In this document: positions 35,658 to 45,371 of the stretch, piece after piece
How the letters are laid out: each line of letters opens with the position of its first letter
How positions within the stretch are numbered: position 1 is the stretch's first letter
From: Microbacterium oxydans
GTDB lineage: Bacteria; Actinomycetota; Actinomycetes; Actinomycetales; Microbacteriaceae
Direction: 5' to 3'
DNA length: 64,000 nt
Assembly (NCBI RefSeq): GCF_000956525.1
Contig: NZ_JYIW01000026.1
Span: 1,054,001-1,118,000 of the forward strand
Program-made: the position numbers and the translations under genes
The notes under the pieces: generated by a model
The model's input: only the letters and a program-made list of their open reading frames with translations
What the model was told of the DNA's origin: nothing
Databases searched by the model: none

Positions 35658-37010
35658 ATGGATGCTGCATTGATCGTTCTCCTCGTGCTCGCGGCCCTCG
35701 CCGCCGGCGGTGCGCTCGGCTGGGCGCTGCATGCCGGACGAGGGGCCGCCACGCTGGCGCGCGCCGAGGCCGAGCTCGCAGCGGCTCGCGACGACCGCGA
35801 TCGGCAGTACGACCTGTACCGCGATGCGGTGGAGCACTCGCGGGCCGAGCAGCGCGCCGAGGCGCTCCGGGTGCAGCAGCAGAACGCCGTCCTCACTGCG
35901 CTCGCCCCTGTGCGCGAGAGCCTGCAGCAGATGCAGAGCAAGGTCGCCACGATCGAGCAGGAGCGCCACGAGCAGTTCGGCACCCTCGCCGAGCAGCTGC
36001 GACGTGCGCAGGAATCCGACGAGGCGCTCCGCGCCACCACCGAGTCGCTCGCCGGCGCATTGCGTTCGACGGCCACCAGAGGCGTGTGGGGCGAGACGCA
36101 GCTGCGGCGCGTCGTCGAGGCCGCAGGACTCACCAGGCACGTGGACTTCGACCTGCAGGCGACGATCGCCTCCGACCGCGGTCAGGGCCGCCCCGACATG
36201 GTGATCCGCCTCGCTGGGGGCGCCTCGATCCCGGTCGACGCCAAGGTCCCGCTCGATGCCTACCTCGAAGCCTCGGCGTTGCCGGCAGGCGATGCGCACG
36301 AAGCGCAGCGACGCACGCTGATGCAGCGGCATGTCAAGGCGGTCAGGGCTCATGTCGACGCGCTCTCGAAGAAGGCGTACTGGTCGGGCCTCGATGCGAG
36401 CCCCGAGTTCGTGATCTGCTTCCTGCCGAGTGAGTCGCTGCTCGCCGCGGCGATCGACGAGGACCCGACACTGCTCGACTACTCGTTCAGTCGTCGAGTC
36501 GCGCTGGCCTCACCGGTCAACCTCTGGGCTGTGCTGAAGACGGTCGCGTACACGTGGACGCAACAGGAGGTCTCGACCGAGGCGCGCGCGCTGCTCGCGC
36601 TCGGCACCCAGCTCTACGACCGGCTCGGAGTGCTCGCAGGACACGCGGATGACCTCAGGCGTGCGCTCGAGCGCACGGTCGACAGCTATAACAAGTTCGC
36701 CGGCTCGCTCGAGAACCGGGTGCTCGTGACCGCCCGGCAGTTCCCCGGGATCGACTCATCGGCTCTCGACGCGAAGCCGCAGCCCGTCACTGCCCCGGCG
36801 CGACGGTTCACTGCGCCGGAACTCGTCGACACGACCGAGGCGGAGCCGGATACCACGACCGAGCACGAAGACACGCTCGACCGGGGCAGCACAGTCACGC
36901 ACGACACGATCGAGAGCGTGCAGGGCGCGATGCTCGCCGACGTCGGAGACATCCGCGGTCGGCTGCTCGACAGCGACGACAGGTCCACTCGAGGCGCCGA
37001 CGCCGACTAG
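35658..37010 (+). CDS. rmuC: DNA recombination protein RmuC
   Basis: 450 residues from ATG 35658. One N-terminal membrane anchor (AALIVLLVLAALAAGGALGW), a coiled coil to about residue 150, then the conserved RmuC nuclease-like core (RGVWGETQLRRVVEAAG, RPDMVIRLAGGASIPVDAKV, SPEFVICFLPSESLL). The C-terminus is acidic and disordered. By family it limits inversions at short repeats. ATG lies six bases after CACGAT, a weak leaderless candidate. Confidence 0.95.
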   Translation: MDAALIVLLVLAALAAGGALGWALHAGRGAATLARAEAELAAARDDRDRQYDLYRDAVEHSRAEQRAEALRVQQQNAVLTALAPVRESLQQMQSKVATIEQERHEQFGTLAEQLRRAQESDEALRATTESLAGALRSTATRGVWGETQLRRVVEAAGLTRHVDFDLQATIASDRGQGRPDMVIRLAGGASIPVDAKVPLDAYLEASALPAGDAHEAQRRTLMQRHVKAVRAHVDALSKKAYWSGLDASPEFVICFLPSESLLAAAIDEDPTLLDYSFSRRVALASPVNLWAVLKTVAYTWTQQEVSTEARALLALGTQLYDRLGVLAGHADDLRRALERTVDSYNKFAGSLENRVLVTARQFPGIDSSALDAKPQPVTAPARRFTAPELVDTTEAEPDTTTEHEDTLDRGSTVTHDTIESVQGAMLADVGDIRGRLLDSDDRSTRGADAD

Positions 37011-37021
37011 CGGGGCGACGC

Positions 37022-37312
37022 TCAGGCGATGCCGGGGACGCCGCTCAGCAGCAGGATGACGAGTCCGCTGGTCGCGAAGAACGCGCCGATCATCCACCAC
37101 GCACTGACTTCGTGGCCCTCATCCCGGCGGACGCGGAAGAGCACGTCAGCGCGGCGAGCGGGATCGACCGCCGTCGGTGCCGGGGCGACCGCGACGGGAG
37201 GGACGGCAATGCCCTGTTCCACGTCTGCGCTCACCCGGAGAATGCGTCCGGTATTCGTCGTGACGATCTTGGTCGGTGCGGCCTTGGAGCCACGCGTCTG
37301 CTGCGTTGTCAT
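37022..37312 (-). CDS. Small single-pass membrane protein, function unknown
   Basis: 96 residues from ATG 37312, with AGGAGG upstream. The N-terminal 60 residues are soluble and Pro/Ala/Val-rich; one membrane helix near the C-terminus (WWMIGAFFATSGLVILLLSG). Tail-anchored topology with the N-terminus inside is likely. I do not recognise a family. It is convergent with rmuC, whose stop is only 11 bases away. Confidence 0.75.
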   Translation of the reverse strand: MTTQQTRGSKAAPTKIVTTNTGRILRVSADVEQGIAVPPVAVAPAPTAVDPARRADVLFRVRRDEGHEVSAWWMIGAFFATSGLVILLLSGVPGIA

Positions 37313-37447
37313 CTGTTCGTCCTCCTCTGCCCGCGGTGCCTGGGGGCTCCGCGACGGCGACAAACCCAGTCACAATTGTCACACGGGGTCGCTGGAAAGA
37401 GGGGATCGGCTCCGGCAGAGGCGATACCGGGTCGGTAACGATGCCCG

Positions 37448-37469
37448 CCGTCGCGTCAGGATGCGACGG
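37448..37469 (-). terminator. Hairpin after glpX
   Basis: CCGTCGC and GCGACGG arms with an eight-base loop lie just downstream of the glpX stop on the minus strand. The rest of the 37313-37481 gap shows no gene. Confidence 0.5.
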
Positions 37470-37481
37470 GAACGACGACTG

Positions 37482-38468
37482 TCAGAGCCACTTGGAGACG
37501 AGGTGCTCTGACGCGATGCGCCGCAGCGTGCCGGACGCGCCGCGCAGGACGACGCTCTCGGTGTACACGTAGCCGCGCTCGCGCCGCACTCCGGCGACCA
37601 GCTGACCGTCGGTGACACCGGTGGCGACGAAGATCGTGTTGTTGCCCTGCACCAGATCGTCGGCCTCGTAGACGCGATCCATGTCGAGACCGGCGTCGAT
37701 GCCGTGCTGACGCTCGTCGTCATCACGCGGCCACAGACGACCCTGGATGTGCCCGCCGAGCGCCTTGATCGCGCAGGCGGTCACGATGCCCTCCGGGCTG
37801 CCGCCGACACCGACGCACATGTCGGTGCGAGCGTCGTGGCGTGCAGCGTTGATGCCACCGGCGACGTCACCATCGCTCATCAGACGCGTGCCGGCACCGG
37901 CATCCCTGATCTCCTGGATCAGCTGCTCGTGACGCGGACGGTTCAGCACCGACACCACGATCTCGTCGACCGGCTTGCCGAGCGCACCGGCGAGCTTGCG
38001 GATGTTCTCGCCGATGGGCAGCCGGATGTCGACGACACCGACACCGGCAGGCCCCGTGACGAGCTTGTCCATGTAGAACACGGTGGATGCGTCGAGCATG
38101 GTGCCGCGATCGGAGACGGCGATCACCGAGAGCGCGTTCTGGCGACCGGCAGCCGTCAACGAGGTACCGTCGATCGGGTCCACGGCAATGTCGCACAGCG
38201 GGCCACGACCGGTCCCGACGACCTCGCCGTTGAACAGCATCGGCGCGTTGTCCTTCTCGCCCTCGCCGATCACGACGCGGCCCTGGAAGTCGACCGTGCC
38301 GAGGAATGCGCGCATCGCGTCGACCGCAGCACCGTCAGCGGCCTCCTTCGCGCCTCGACCGATGAAGGGGACCGCCCGGATCGCCGCAGCTTCGGTGGCG
38401 CGCACGAGCTCCATCGCGAGGTTACGGTCGGGACGAAGCGGACTCAGATCTGCTGTCAGGCTCACCAT
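37482..38468 (-). CDS. glpX: Fructose-1,6-bisphosphatase, class II
   Basis: 328 residues. The metal-binding motif is VDPIDGTSLTA, with the upstream acidic IGEGEKDNAPML, as in GlpX enzymes. It hydrolyses fructose 1,6-bisphosphate to fructose 6-phosphate; many actinobacteria rely on this type for gluconeogenesis. It is divergent from fba, the aldolase that makes and uses the same sugar phosphate. Start ATG 38468 has no RBS but an ideal -10 box six bases upstream. Confidence 0.97.
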   Translation of the reverse strand: MVSLTADLSPLRPDRNLAMELVRATEAAAIRAVPFIGRGAKEAADGAAVDAMRAFLGTVDFQGRVVIGEGEKDNAPMLFNGEVVGTGRGPLCDIAVDPIDGTSLTAAGRQNALSVIAVSDRGTMLDASTVFYMDKLVTGPAGVGVVDIRLPIGENIRKLAGALGKPVDEIVVSVLNRPRHEQLIQEIRDAGAGTRLMSDGDVAGGINAARHDARTDMCVGVGGSPEGIVTACAIKALGGHIQGRLWPRDDDERQHGIDAGLDMDRVYEADDLVQGNNTIFVATGVTDGQLVAGVRRERGYVYTESVVLRGASGTLRRIASEHLVSKWL

Positions 38469-38474
38469 GACGTC

Positions 38475-38480
38475 AGCCTA
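38475..38480 (-). promoter_or_regulatory. -10 box giving a probable leaderless mRNA (glpX)
   Basis: TAGGCT on the minus strand is six bases before ATG 38468. Confidence 0.6.
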
Positions 38481-38611
38481 GCCATCGAGGCACGCAGAAT
38501 CGGCTCCTTTCGTCTCCCAGAGAACGAAGGATTCGAGCTTCTTAACAATCCAGTAGGACGCCGCATCCGTAGCGACGCGCTCGACTGCGGAAACGCATCG
38601 CGCTCCCCGAT

Positions 38612-38617
38612 AGAGTG
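38612..38617 (+). promoter_or_regulatory. Likely -10 box of fba
   Basis: TAGAGT lies 37 bases before the fba ATG and would give a leader of about 30 nt with an AGGAG Shine-Dalgarno sequence. No clear -35 box is seen. Confidence 0.45.
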
Positions 38618-38653
38618 ACAGCTGTCCCGGCTCACCTATACGCAGGAGTTCTC

Positions 38654-39682
<1,029 letters not shown>

Positions 39683-39690
39683 GCGACGGG

Positions 39691-39710
39691 CCACTGAGCC
39701 CATCGAAGTG
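39691..39710. repeat. Degenerate copy of the TGAGCCTGTCGAAGGG repeat after fba
   Basis: CCACTGAGCCCATCGAAGTG resembles one array unit from 52653-52772 (CCCTGAGCCTGTCGAAGGGT). The changes leave it more self-complementary at its ends. It lies between the fba stop and the terminator. Confidence 0.4.
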
Positions 39711-39712
39711 AA

Positions 39713-39744
39713 CGAGGCGCCCGGCTGATCAGCCGGGCGCCTCG
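39713..39744. terminator. Terminator after fba
   Basis: A perfect 32-bp palindrome: arm CGAGGCGCCCGGCTGA at 39713-39728 and its exact complement at 39729-39744. It serves fba and the convergent DUF6264 gene. Confidence 0.75.
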
Positions 39745-39759
39745 TCTCATGTCATCCGG

Positions 39760-40290
39760 TCAACCGCCGGGCATCTGCTCCAGGTAGGCGATGAACGCCG
39801 GGTCGTTGAACATCGGCACCGCGATGCAGGCCGAGACGACCGCCATCGTGATGACGGCGCCGACGAGCGGCACCCACCACGTGAGCTTGCCCCGCCGGAG
39901 CCGCCGGATCGAGAGCGCGGCCGTAAGCGCCCAACCGACCACGAGCAGGGCCGCAGCGATTGTTCCCCACAGCCTCCCCTGCGCGAAGTTCGAGAACTCG
40001 CCGTCGATCCCGAAGATCTTCATGCTCTGGTCCATGACCGTCGGCAGATCGAGGTATGACACGCTCGTGATCACGACGTTCACGAGGCCGTAGGCGAGGA
40101 GACCGATCGTCGCGAACCGGTCGACGGGGCGGGAGCGACTCAGACCACGGGCCTGCTCGGCAGGCTCGGATGGCGGCGACTGCACCACCGGGGGCGCCGG
40201 CGGGAGCTCGCCGAGCGGCGGGAGCCCTGCGGCTCGGCGCTGCTCCTCAGGTGTCGCGAGTTCGCCGTACTGGGGCCGTTGATCGGTCAT
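39760..40290 (-). CDS. DUF6264-like membrane protein
   Basis: 176 residues. Pro-rich N-terminus with RPQYGELATPEEQRRAAGLP, which is what I recall as the DUF6264 lead-in. Three hydrophobic segments follow (about 62-80, 109-128, 138-160), with a short extracellular stretch SMKIFGIDGEFSNFAQGRL between the first two. Function unknown; family restricted to Microbacteriaceae-like actinobacteria as far as I know. Own -10 box, six bases before the ATG. Confidence 0.75.
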   Translation of the reverse strand: MTDQRPQYGELATPEEQRRAAGLPPLGELPPAPPVVQSPPSEPAEQARGLSRSRPVDRFATIGLLAYGLVNVVITSVSYLDLPTVMDQSMKIFGIDGEFSNFAQGRLWGTIAAALLVVGWALTAALSIRRLRRGKLTWWVPLVGAVITMAVVSACIAVPMFNDPAFIAYLEQMPGG

Positions 40291-40296
40291 CTCGCC

Positions 40297-40302
40297 ATGC
40301 TA
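40297..40302 (-). promoter_or_regulatory. -10 box giving a probable leaderless mRNA (DUF6264)
   Basis: TAGCAT on the minus strand is six bases before ATG 40290. Confidence 0.6.
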
Positions 40303-40340
40303 ACCGCACCTGATCTGTGCGGTTCTCAGCTGCCGGTGCC

Positions 40341-40387
40341 GGAAAAAGAATGGCGGCCCCGGAGAATTGGGGACTCCTCGGGGCCGC
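40341..40387 (-). terminator. Intrinsic terminator with U-tract
   Basis: On the minus strand GCGGCCCCG (40387-40379) pairs with CGGGGCCGC (40361-40353); next comes CATTCTTTTTCC. It is the clearest U-tract terminator in the window and ends either the ispH-IclR transcript or a separate small RNA. Confidence 0.75.
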
Positions 40388-40483
40388 GGACTCAGTGCGC
40401 TGGGGACGCTCTTCATCCAGGTCGGTGACGGAACGCTGGGGACGATCCGTCGACCAGTAGGGCCGTTTGCACAGACCGCTACA
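40348..40483 (-). ncRNA. Candidate C-rich small RNA downstream of the IclR gene
   Basis: A consensus-like -10 box TATGAT (minus strand, 40495-40490) lies 36 bases past the IclR stop, and an intrinsic terminator ends 140 bases on. The interval has no open frame with the local codon bias. It carries three GTCCCCA motifs, two of them within CGTCCCCAGCG repeats. Such C-rich single-stranded motifs can pair with purine-rich Shine-Dalgarno regions in other bacteria. No strong -35 box is seen, and the RNA could also be a 3' UTR. Not matched to a known family by eye. Confidence 0.4.
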
Positions 40484-40530
40484 TTCCTGATCATAGGGAA
40501 GGCGACCGGCACTCCACCAGCCCGGTTTCT

Positions 40531-41322
40531 TCAGATGGTGAACTCGCCGGCCAACTCCGCAGCGTCGAAGGAGTGCGCGCCGAGCTGCAACGACAGCCGC
40601 CGAGCGGAGCGCTGCAGCTTCGTGACGAGCGCCCGATTGACGACCGCCTGGTCGGATGGGAGCGAGATCGCGAGGGATGCCGTGAGGTTCGGCGCGAGCA
40701 CCGGCACCGCGACGCAGGTGGCGCCGATCGCGTACTCCTCCTCGTCGATGACCCACCCCGGGGAGTGCTCCAGCTGGGTGAGCAGCGTGCGGCGATTGCT
40801 GATGGTGCGCGGCGTCAACTCCTCCAGCCGGTGCCTGGAGAGATAGTCGAGGCGGTCCTCGTCCGGCAGCTCGGCGAGGATCTGCTTGCCGAGCGCGGTC
40901 GCGTGCCCACTCGACTGCAGACCCACCCAGAGCTCGACCCTGGGGTTGTGCACCGCATCGACGATGTCGACGAGGTGCATCTCGCCGTCCGCGTACCGAG
41001 ACAGGTACGCGGTCGCGCCGACCTCATCGGTGACCTCACGGAGCGCCGAGCGCACCCGCGCGAGGAAGACCCCGCGGGAGTCGGTCTCCTGCTGGAAGGC
41101 CGGAAACCGGGACCCCAGCACGAGGCCGTCAGGCTCCGACGTCAGGTACCCCTCATGGATCAGGGTGCGCACCAGGTTGTACGTCGTGCCGGGCGTGAGC
41201 CCAGTGATCGCGGCCAGCATCTTGACGGGAAGCGGTCGCGGCGAGTTCGCGACGATGTCGACGAGCCGCAGGGCCCGCTGCACCGATCCGATCAGCGTCG
41301 GTTCCGCTTCCGCGGCGTTCAA
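40531..41322 (-). CDS. IclR family transcriptional regulator
   Basis: 263 residues from a TTG at 41322, supported by AGGAGG nine bases upstream inside the ispH 3' end. N-terminal winged helix (SVQRALRLVDIVANSPRPLP, GLTPGTTYNLVRTLIHEGYL) and C-terminal IclR effector domain (about 85-255; GHATALGKQILAELPDE, GWVIDEEEYAIGATCVAVPV). Its start is two bases past the ispH stop, so it is in the same operon. The linkage of an IclR regulator to ispH is not one I know as functional; its targets are unknown. Confidence 0.93.
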   Translation of the reverse strand: MNAAEAEPTLIGSVQRALRLVDIVANSPRPLPVKMLAAITGLTPGTTYNLVRTLIHEGYLTSEPDGLVLGSRFPAFQQETDSRGVFLARVRSALREVTDEVGATAYLSRYADGEMHLVDIVDAVHNPRVELWVGLQSSGHATALGKQILAELPDEDRLDYLSRHRLEELTPRTISNRRTLLTQLEHSPGWVIDEEEYAIGATCVAVPVLAPNLTASLAISLPSDQAVVNRALVTKLQRSARRLSLQLGAHSFDAAELAGEFTI

Positions 41323-41324
41323 CG

Positions 41325-42404
41325 TTACGCGCCTCCTCCGGAGGGACGTCCGCCCAGCGCCCGTGCGTCGCGCTGCCCTGCAGCATCCTGACGCAGTTCC
41401 TTGGGCAGCGAGAACATCAGATCCTCTTCAGCCGTCTTGATCTCCTCGACGTCGCGGTATCCCGCGTCGTCCAGCGCCGCGAGCACTTCGCGCACGAGCA
41501 CCTCGGGCACCGAGGCGCCACTGGTGACACCGACGGTCTCGACGCCGTCGAGCCACTCCTGCTGCACCTCTTCGGCGTAGTCCACGCGGTAGGCGGCCTT
41601 GGCACCGTACTCGAGGGCGACCTCGACCAGACGAACGCTGTTGGACGAGTTCGACGAGCCGACGACGATGACGAGATCAGCGGCAGCAGCCACCTTCTTG
41701 ATCGCGACCTGGCGGTTCTGCGTGGCGTAGCAGATGTCGTCGGACGGCGGGTTGTGCAGTTCGGGGAACCGACTGCGCAGGCGGTTCACGGTCTCCATCG
41801 TCTCGTCGACCGAGAGCGTGGTCTGCGAGAGCCATACGACCTTCGACGGGTCCTTGACCTGCACGCGGTCCGCGTCGTCAGGGGAGTTCACGATCGTCAC
41901 GTGATCGGGCGCCTCACCGGCGGTGCCCTCGACCTCCTCATGGCCCTCGTGGCCGATGAGCAGGATCTCGAAGTCGTCCCGCGCGAAGCGCACGGCCTCG
42001 CGGTGCACCTTGGTGACCAGCGGGCAGGTCGCGTCGATCGCGTGCAGTCCGCGATCGGATGCCGCGTTCACGACCGCCGGCGAGACGCCGTGCGCGCTGA
42101 AGACGACGTGTGCTCCCTCGGGGACCTCGTCGACCTCCTCGACGAAGATCGCACCCTTGTCCTCGAGCTCGGTGACGACGTGGATGTTGTGCACGATCTG
42201 CTTGCGGACGTAGACGGGGGCGCCGTAGCGCTCGAGCGCCTTCTCGACGGCGACGACCGCACGGTCGACGCCGGCGCAGTATCCGCGGGGAGCGGCGAGC
42301 AGAACCCGCTTCTGTCCGACGACGGGGTTATCCTGAAGCCGCCCGGACGCCGCGCGCACTCGTGGGATGCGGGGGGCAGGGAGATGAACGACAGTCGAGG
42401 TCAC
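41325..42404 (-). CDS. ispH: 4-hydroxy-3-methylbut-2-enyl diphosphate reductase
   Basis: 359 residues from GTG 42404. [4Fe-4S] enzyme of the last MEP-pathway step, making IPP and DMAPP. Cluster cysteines: Cys43 in [24 protein letters not shown] and ICYATQNRQ. Conserved [12 protein letters not shown] binds diphosphate. The extra 30 N-terminal residues before the core are common in actinobacteria. Feeds polyprenol (see uppS) and quinone synthesis. Its TAGAAT -10 box is six bases upstream; first gene of the ispH-IclR operon. Confidence 0.97.
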   Translation of the reverse strand: MTSTVVHLPAPRIPRVRAASGRLQDNPVVGQKRVLLAAPRGYCAGVDRAVVAVEKALERYGAPVYVRKQIVHNIHVVTELEDKGAIFVEEVDEVPEGAHVVFSAHGVSPAVVNAASDRGLHAIDATCPLVTKVHREAVRFARDDFEILLIGHEGHEEVEGTAGEAPDHVTIVNSPDDADRVQVKDPSKVVWLSQTTLSVDETMETVNRLRSRFPELHNPPSDDICYATQNRQVAIKKVAAAADLVIVVGSSNSSNSVRLVEVALEYGAKAAYRVDYAEEVQQEWLDGVETVGVTSGASVPEVLVREVLAALDDAGYRDVEEIKTAEEDLMFSLPKELRQDAAGQRDARALGGRPSGGGA

Positions 42405-42410
42405 CCCTCG

Positions 42411-42416
42411 ATTCTA
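42411..42416 (-). promoter_or_regulatory. -10 box giving a probable leaderless mRNA (ispH)
   Basis: TAGAAT on the minus strand is six bases before GTG 42404. Confidence 0.6.
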
Positions 42417-42504
42417 CCGGCGCCTGCCCTGGAGGGGCCTGGGTACTCGACACCGGCTTCGTAGGGTTGTAAACCACGAGCATGAGCAGGACGACACGCG
42501 ACAG

Positions 42505-43782
42505 ATGACAGCTTTCGAAGCCAGCACCGCCCCGGGCGAGACTCCCCCGGCGGATGCCGTCGCGCCGCGGGACTCCACGGCAGACGCACCGACGTCGGTC
42601 GCACGCCTGAACGGCACGATCCGCGACTTCATCGCCCGCTGGAACACGGTCTGGGTCGAGGGCGAGATCACGTCCTGGAACGTGCGGGGCGGCAACGTCT
42701 TCGCCCGACTCAAGGACACGCAGTCCGATGCGCAGATCTCGATCCGCATCTGGTCGAGCGTGCGCGGCCGCATCCCGTCCGACCTCGCCGTCGGCGATCA
42801 TGTCGTGGCCGCGGTCAAGGCCGACTATTTCGTGAAGTCCGGCGACTTCAGCTTCGCGGTGTCCGCGATGAAGCACGTCGGCCTCGGCGATCAGCTCGAA
42901 CGGCTCGAGAAGCTCCGAGCCCAGCTGCGCCGCGAGGGACTGTTCGACCCGGCCCGGAAGCAGCGCCTGCCGTTCCTCCCCCACGTCATCGGACTGATCA
43001 CGGGTGAGCGATCGGATGCCGAGAAGGATGTGCACCGCAATGCCGAGCTGCGCTGGCCGCAGGTGCGCTTCCGTACCGAGTACGCCGCGGTGCAGGGCGA
43101 CCGATGCGTCCCCGACACGCTCGCCGCGCTGGCGCGACTGGACGCGGACCCGGAGGTCGACGTCATCATCATCGCTCGCGGCGGCGGCGATCCGCAGACG
43201 CTCCTCGGCTTCAGCGACGAGCGCCTCGTGCGTGCCGTCGCCGCCGCATCCACGCCTGTCGTGAGTGCGATCGGCCACGAGAACGACCACCCGCTGCTCG
43301 ACGACGTCGCGGACCTGCGCGCCTCCACGCCCACGGATGCCGCCAAACGCGTCGTCCCCGACGTCGGTGAGCAGCGCGCGCTGATCGCCCAACTGCGCTC
43401 GCGCGCGACGACACGGCTCACGCAGCGCCTCTCCCACGACATCGCGCAGCTCGAGCAGCTGCGATCGCGCCCGGTGCTGCGGTCGCCAGCGCCGATCATC
43501 GACACCCGTGCGCATGAGCTGTGGCTGCTGCTGTCGCGCGGCCGCGACACCGTGACGCGCCGGCTCGACCTCGCCGGTCGCCGCACCAGCGAGCTGCGCG
43601 CCTCCCTGCGAGCGCTCTCGCCCGCTGCGACGCTCGCCCGCGGCTACGCGATCGCGCACCTCGAGGGGGGCGTGATCCTGCGGGATGCGGCGGATGCTCC
43701 CGCCGGCAGCGCCCTGACCATCACGGTCGACCGCGGCTCGCTCGCGGCCCGCTCGGAGGGCGAGATCGCCGAACAGTCGTGA
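42505..43782 (+). CDS. xseA: Exodeoxyribonuclease VII large subunit
   Basis: 425 residues. N-terminal OB fold (VWVEGEITSWNVRGGNVFAR) after a 30-residue lead, then the catalytic core (IGLITGERSDAEKDVHRNAE, DVIIIARGGGDPQTLLGFSD, PVVSAIGHENDHPLLDDVAD) and a coiled-coil C-terminal half. With XseB it degrades single-stranded DNA. Start at ATG 42505 lacks a strong RBS; a TAGGGT hexamer near 42462 may be its -10 box. The small subunit gene follows at 43844. Confidence 0.97.
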   Translation: MTAFEASTAPGETPPADAVAPRDSTADAPTSVARLNGTIRDFIARWNTVWVEGEITSWNVRGGNVFARLKDTQSDAQISIRIWSSVRGRIPSDLAVGDHVVAAVKADYFVKSGDFSFAVSAMKHVGLGDQLERLEKLRAQLRREGLFDPARKQRLPFLPHVIGLITGERSDAEKDVHRNAELRWPQVRFRTEYAAVQGDRCVPDTLAALARLDADPEVDVIIIARGGGDPQTLLGFSDERLVRAVAAASTPVVSAIGHENDHPLLDDVADLRASTPTDAAKRVVPDVGEQRALIAQLRSRATTRLTQRLSHDIAQLEQLRSRPVLRSPAPIIDTRAHELWLLLSRGRDTVTRRLDLAGRRTSELRASLRALSPAATLARGYAIAHLEGGVILRDAADAPAGSALTITVDRGSLAARSEGEIAEQS

Positions 43783-43831
43783 CCGCTCCCGGTGCGTCCA
43801 TTCGGCCGCCATCTCTGTCAGCCGCACGCCG

Positions 43832-43837
43832 TAGGAT
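43832..43837 (+). promoter_or_regulatory. -10 box giving a probable leaderless mRNA (xseB operon)
   Basis: TAGGAT is followed by GGAGGA and GTG 43844. The six-base gap fits a leaderless start; the GGAGG is too close (one base) to be a normal Shine-Dalgarno, but could help if longer transcripts read through from xseA. Confidence 0.55.
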
Positions 43838-43843
43838 GGAGGA

Positions 43844-44074
43844 GTGAGCGCGCTGAACGACACCCCCGTGGAGACCCTGTCGTTCGAGGCCGCTCGCGAC
43901 GAACTCGTCAAGGTCGTCGCCGAGCTCGAACAGGGCTCCCCCACACTCGAGCATTCGCTCGCACTCTGGGAACGCGGTGAGGCCCTCGCTGCCCGCTGCG
44001 AGGAATGGCTCCTCGGCGCGAAGCGCCGGCTCGACGCGGCCCGCTCCTCGGCATCCGATGAGGCGGAGGCATGA
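43844..44074 (+). CDS. xseB: Exodeoxyribonuclease VII small subunit
   Basis: 76 residues from GTG 43844. Matches the family: [56 protein letters not shown]. It is the helical partner that multimerises on XseA. Despite the link to xseA it has its own -10 box and overlaps the next gene by four bases, so it heads a second unit with DUF4245, carbonic anhydrase and fumC. Confidence 0.96.
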   Translation: MSALNDTPVETLSFEAARDELVKVVAELEQGSPTLEHSLALWERGEALAARCEEWLLGAKRRLDAARSSASDEAEA

Positions 44075-44715
44075 ACAAGCCCGCCCCGATCGTCGCCGAG
44101 CTCGGTCGTCCCGAGACCCCGGAGGAGACCGCAGCCCGCAAGGCCGCATCGAGCAAGGCGTACCGCTCGAGCCAGACGATGCGCAGTCTCGTCGCCGCGC
44201 TGCTGGTGACGCTCGCCGTCGTCCTGGTGATCGTGTTCGCGGTGCCGCGCGGTGAGCCGACGACCGCGAAGGTGATCGACGTCGCCGCCATCGCGGCCGA
44301 CGTCGAATCCACGATGGACAGCCCGGTCATCGTGCCGGAGGCCGACGCGTTCTGGCGCGTGAACGCCGCAGCACTCGAGAGCGGTGCGACCGTGGTCTGG
44401 AATGTCACGCTCGCCCCGGCAGACGAAGACGAGCGCGGGTTCGTCCGGTTCGCGCAGGCCTTCGACGCGGATTCCTCCTGGGCGCCCCAGAAGCTCAACG
44501 GCATCGCTCCGACCGACACCGTGACCATCGGCGGCGTCGAGTGGGACGTGTTCAAGCCGGGCAGCGCCAACTCCAACCAGAACGTCAGCTACGCCATCGG
44601 CACGCAGGCTGGCGACGACTACGTGCTCCTCTACGGCTCCCGGTCCGCCGCGTCCACCGCGGAACTGGCCGAGACGCTCATCCCGCAGATCCGCGCACTC
44701 TCGGAGGCATCATGA
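44071..44715 (+). CDS. DUF4245 domain-containing membrane protein
   Basis: 214 residues. One N-terminal membrane helix ([20 protein letters not shown], about 47-66) after a basic cytoplasmic tail. The extracytoplasmic domain ([60 protein letters not shown]) matches DUF4245. Function unknown. The linkage xseB-DUF4245-fumC recurs in actinobacteria as far as I know. Four-base overlaps on both sides make it translationally coupled. Confidence 0.9.
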   Translation: MNKPAPIVAELGRPETPEETAARKAASSKAYRSSQTMRSLVAALLVTLAVVLVIVFAVPRGEPTTAKVIDVAAIAADVESTMDSPVIVPEADAFWRVNAAALESGATVVWNVTLAPADEDERGFVRFAQAFDADSSWAPQKLNGIAPTDTVTIGGVEWDVFKPGSANSNQNVSYAIGTQAGDDYVLLYGSRSAASTAELAETLIPQIRALSEAS

Positions 44716-45371
44716 CGCACCCCCTCACCCCCGCAGCCGCCTGGGCCCAGATGCAGGACGGCAACCGCCGTTTCGTCGCCGACGAGCCGCGGCATCCGAA
44801 CCAGGATGTGGCTCGCCGCAAGGACCTCGCTGCTGCGCAGAACCCGGTCGCGACGCTGTTCGGATGCTCCGACTCCCGGCTCGCCGCCGAGATCATCTTC
44901 GACCTCGGCCTCGGCGACCTGTTCGTCGTGCGCAACGCCGGTCAGGTCATCGGCGAGTCGATCGTCGCGAGCCTGGAGTACGCGGTCGCCGTGCTCGAGG
45001 TGCCGCTGATCGTCGTGCTCGCGCATGACTCCTGCGGCGCGGTGCGCGCCGCGATCGACGGCACCGCGATCGACGCCGCTCCCCTGCCGCCGCACATCTG
45101 GAAGCTCATCGCCCCGATCGTGCCGGCAGCGCGCAAGGTCCTCGCCGAGAGCGGCGGCTCGACCGTCGACGAGATCGACGCCGAGCTCGTCGGCATCGAG
45201 CACCTGCGCAACACCGTCGCCGATCTGCTCCACTCCTCTGAACTCATCAGCAACGCCGTCGCCGAGGGCCGTCTCGGCATCGTCGGCGCCAACTATCGTC
45301 TCGCCGAGGGCACGGCCGTGCCCGTCATCACCGTGGGCATCGACCCCGAATCTCAGGAGGCATCGGAATGA
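44712..45371 (+). CDS. Beta-carbonic anhydrase
   Basis: 219 residues. Zinc ligands are Cys52, His105 and Cys108 with the Asp54-Arg56 dyad: FGCSDSR and LAHDSCGAV. It interconverts CO2 and bicarbonate in the cytoplasm. [18 protein letters not shown] is typical of this clade. It overlaps DUF4245 upstream and fumC downstream by four bases each. Confidence 0.95.
   Translation: MTHPLTPAAAWAQMQDGNRRFVADEPRHPNQDVARRKDLAAAQNPVATLFGCSDSRLAAEIIFDLGLGDLFVVRNAGQVIGESIVASLEYAVAVLEVPLIVVLAHDSCGAVRAAIDGTAIDAAPLPPHIWKLIAPIVPAARKVLAESGGSTVDEIDAELVGIEHLRNTVADLLHSSELISNAVAEGRLGIVGANYRLAEGTAVPVITVGIDPESQEASE

Noticed and set aside
37378..37392. ACAATTGT palindrome upstream of the small membrane protein gene as an operator
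   Set aside because: Eight bases only, with no second copy or clear promoter around it.
40300..40512. 70-codon minus-strand open frame in the IclR-DUF6264 gap
   Set aside because: Third positions lack the GC bias of real genes, and the frame runs through a terminator hairpin and U-tract; a non-coding RNA is more likely.
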